From Pomacea canaliculata (Eukaryota > Mollusca > Gastropoda > Architaenioglossa > Ampullariidae), in NCBI RefSeq assembly GCF_003073045.1, contig NC_037603.1:16622192-16686191 (forward strand): a stretch of DNA of 64,000 nt. Direction: 5' to 3'. The notes beneath the pieces are model-generated. The model was given only the letters and a program-made list of their open reading frames with translations, ran no database searches and was not told the DNA's origin. Below, one piece after another: positions 61,401-64,000 of this stretch. A program made the position numbers and the translations under genes. Positions within the stretch are counted from its first letter, which is position 1. Each line of letters begins with the position of its first letter.

Positions 61401-62339
61401 AAAATCAACCAGACTGGAAATCCTGGAGTAAAATTACATTAAAATGTTATTTTGGTTTTTTTAGCTAATATTCATGCTCTCTTTCCCTACCAAAACCTGC
61501 ATTATCTGCAGATGCATGTGCATGCACACACTCACACACACAAAGGCAAAAACAGATCCAAGTACATAATAATGTTTGCCTACGGGAATGTATTTTCTTT
61601 GGAATTGTTAAAGAAAAATCAGGCAAACAAAATAAGAAAACTTATTTTTGTACTCACTTTTGTTGGCAGGCAATCTCATAACCCAAGCTCCTATAATCTG
61701 TGAAAAGGCAGAAAGTGTGGTGAAGCATTTATACCAGACCAATTTCATGTTATGATGAAATCACCTGGAATTGCCAAATTCAGAATGTGTCTATTCAGTA
61801 AAAGATGTTCATATTAACAATACACAGTGCCAGCAATGCACCAGAGTTCAAATGCAGTTTATAAACTTGTTTGTGACTAAACAGCATACTTACCTGTCAC
61901 TTACTTAATTAGCATGTATCAGTGTTAAGCAGGCATCCGAATAATTTAAAAAGTGGAGCAACGCATAAACTTGTAGCATATAAGTGTTTCAAAGTCACCT
62001 TACTAACTGGTCATTTAATTAAAAAAGTGCCTAAATGAGGAGCAACACATAGATTCCAAGAGTAGAAGGTTCTACTTAAGATACTTTTTCTTAATACATT
62101 TTACACGAAACTTCAGTTTATGTTGTTTGCCTGTTTGAGTTCTGACTCTCCCAAGAAAAAAAGACATCAACTCCCCTAAGATTCTATAAAAGGAATTAAT
62201 GTAACAATTATACAATAAATAACAAATTCATAAAAGAAAGATATGCTCACCACTGCTGGAAGAGAAACACATGCTGCCAAGAAAATAATGTTAAAGTTGA
62301 GAAAACCATTCAAGATGTAATAGGACATGGGTTCCACTC
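58421..62339 (-). CDS. ALG9: alpha-1,2-mannosyltransferase ALG9, C-terminal exons
   Basis: Nine minus-strand exons join in phase: 62339-62251, 61697-61658, 61422-61352, 61049-60978, 60642-60513, 60319-60169, 59920-59791, 58966-58839 and 58544-58421 (stop TAA). Landmarks in order are GVEPMSYYILNGFLNFNIIF, WLILAPMYIWILIFFTRPHK, EERFLFPIYPFFALGGAV, LCLSRSVALYQGYHASMDIF and CMGKDWYRFPSNFFLPSDRW. These are followed by LQFIKSEFKGLLPKAYEPWP, MNDLNKEEPSRYIDISRCHY and RLLRAFYIPF. This is the family GT22 ER membrane enzyme; by family knowledge it adds two alpha-1,2-mannoses from Dol-P-Man to the dolichol-linked N-glycan precursor. The HKEERFLFP block is the hallmark of the group. The first lumenal loop with its catalytic Asp and the early membrane helices lie beyond 64000 or were not seen. 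The basic C-terminus (TTRTKKSVKHTKL) fits an ER-retrieval-like tail. Confidence 0.95.
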
Positions 62340-63661
62340 CTGTTGAAGACCATTTACATAAATTTAAAACTGGTAAATGGTTTAGCAAATGATGGAGGAG
62401 AATTCCATGTTTGTTAGCCACTTCTTGTCTTGGATATGGAAAAGTGTTTAGTTTGAAACAAAGCTTTTTATTAAAATGAAATCCTGCCTAACTTGAATCT
62501 GTTATCCACGTCAAAACTCAAACTATATTAAAAAAAGTAGTGAATAATAACATTATATTGCACCAGATGGAAGCTACTCACTGTGAGCAACGCACATATG
62601 AGAGAGTCGATCTTTTAATTATTTCTAAGATGAACTTTAAGATATTTCCTTTTTTAAGTTCCTTGTGTCTGGGTATGTTTTGAGCATACTGGCAAGGAAT
62701 TCTAAACTGTAGGTTCAAATAGTTTTAAAGACCAGCTGCCAAAGGAAAAAAGCAGAAAGGCATCCTGAGATACAGATGAAGAACCGAGGTGTGAGCAGAA
62801 CAGCAGGTTTGATGAAAGGTATTGATGAAGAAGTGGGTTTTGAGGCCAGACTTGTATGCTCTGAATGCGGATACAATTCAAAGAGAAAGGAACAGAGAAT
62901 CCCAAAGCTCTTACAGGCTGGGGTGGGACCTGAGAAGGAGAAAAAATGTCTGGTAAACTTCTTCCATCTGATGCATGGAGCAGAGAGGAGGGCAATAGAT
63001 CAGACAGGTATGCTGGGGGTCAAGGCTGTGAAGTCAATGGTAACAGTGTGGCAATCAATCATTTAAATACCTCAAGCTAATAATTTTCAAACAATTACTT
63101 TTCTGTGTTCAGTAAGCTTATAAGAGTATAAGTCATTCAGCTGAGCAGCCTTTGCTGTTTCCTAATGGTGAGCACTAAAAACAAATGATATGTGTCTAAC
63201 GGAACAAATGTGTAAAGCTCTAATTTAGTTATTTATATATGTACATATAACTGAAAAGCATCGTCTTTGTCCCATGAACAATACATTTATTAATTTATCT
63301 GTAATTAATTGATTTTTAAAATTATCAATACAGTGTAGGGCCATTAAGCCGCGGTGATTGAGGTCCAAAGTGCTTAACCGCGGCTTAAATATTTTTTTCA
63401 TAATGCATAAATTACAATAAATAATGAAAAAATAATTTTTTTTTTTATCACAATCCTTTCTCTTAACTTTGTAGCATTGTAAGGTAAGGTGTGAATTGGT
63501 TACAATGGCGGCCTCCATAACACAGACAGTGTGAATAAAACAGATTATTTGAATTTCACTGTTATTTTATTGTTTATTGATAAATAAAAGACTAATCTTC
63601 TATAAATATCTCTTTGAAGTGAAAAGCCAGCATTTAAATATTTAATCCACGATAGTGCATA
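62340..63661. other. ALG9 intron with repeat-like blocks
   Basis: 62700-63070 carries GATGAAGAAGTGGGTTTTGA GGCC and similar words that look like a dispersed repeat, though I cannot name the family. A 12-bp perfect inverted repeat lies at 63344-63388. No ALG9 exon was found here; the preceding exon must lie beyond the window or be very short. Confidence 0.4.
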
Positions 63662-64000
63662 TGTAACCGAGTGGTGAGGGGTCGTATAGTGACGACAGCA
63701 AACGTCCAGCACTCAAACAAAAGGCAGGAACCGTCAGCAGGTGTGCGACCCTTTATTACACAGGCTAGTACAATGGCCATGGCTGCGTCACATCACCAGA
63801 GGCGCTTAAAGTCCAGCTGTCCCCTACTGTCACATGTCTGTGCTCTCTCTGATCTGCCGCCGTCTCCTCTCTCATTTCGTCTCAGCTCTGCACTTACATA
63901 CCTCTCGGACGGGGTAAACTTTGCGATCCTCCTATATGGCCGGGGCAGTTACGAACTTTAACCCTAGCCAATCACTGCCAAGTATCCTCTCTCAGCAGGT
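63662..64000 (-). mobile_element. possible partial LTR, continuing past the window end
   Basis: Read on the minus strand, a GC-richer block holds GTGTAATAAAGGGTCGCACA (poly(A)-signal-like) about 110 bases before an end in CGGTTACA at 63662. This layout resembles the R-U5 end of an LTR. The other terminus and the second LTR are outside the window, and no primer-binding site follows the 63662 end. It could instead be another GC-rich repeat. Confidence 0.3.

Noticed and set aside
1..64000. CRISPR arrays, operons or bacterial-type defence systems
   Set aside because: Spliced animal genes and eukaryotic repeats throughout; no regularly spaced short repeats with unique spacers.

Overview
This is a window of nuclear genomic DNA from an animal, most likely a mollusc (possibly a gastropod). 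The evidence is long AT-rich introns with GT/AG borders, a metazoan gene set, and a dense mix of non-LTR retrotransposon fragments, tRNA-derived SINEs and small DNA transposons. The taxon is an inference; no rRNA or mitochondrial marker is present. All gene models were spliced by hand, checking reading phase at every junction.

Five host genes are present. (1) The 3' end of UXS1, UDP-glucuronate decarboxylase, lies on + at 81-2579. (2) A complete FUNDC1-like mitophagy receptor lies on - at 9415-11710, convergent with UXS1. (3) A complete IRAK4/Pelle-type kinase with a death domain lies on - at 19865-25833. (4) SELENBP1, methanethiol oxidase, lies on + at 42954-52819, with a probable tiny first coding exon and TATA box near 33.1-33.25 kb. 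(5) The 3' two-thirds or so of ALG9, the ER mannosyltransferase, lies on - at 58421-62339, convergent with SELENBP1, with its 5' exons beyond the window. These are unrelated housekeeping or signalling genes and form no operon-like system.

The rest is mostly transposable-element debris. There are several RTE-like endonuclease/RT retrotransposon fragments (13.1-15.3, 17.5-18.1, 29.7-31.4, 35.4-37.2, 42.3-42.5 and 45.9-46.2 kb, plus a solo tail at 49.9 kb). There are CR1/L2-like fragments (2.0-2.4, 18.8-19.8, 44.2-45.6, 50.5-51.5 and 54.1-54.3 kb) and one fragment with an intact RNase H domain (27.2-28.6 kb). Six hAT-type miniature elements carry recognisable 8-bp target duplications, one of them imperfect. 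Three pogo/Tigger-like elements have TA target duplications, with nested insertions in two places. Two tRNA-derived SINE families and a possible partial LTR at the right edge complete the set.

I found no convincing new biological system. The most notable points are a DFG-to-DFA change in an otherwise canonical IRAK4-like kinase, a perfect 24-bp tandem duplication of a splice acceptor in that gene, a palindromic poly(A) signal between convergent genes, a SINE family with C-rich tails, and the TE-filled first intron inferred for SELENBP1.
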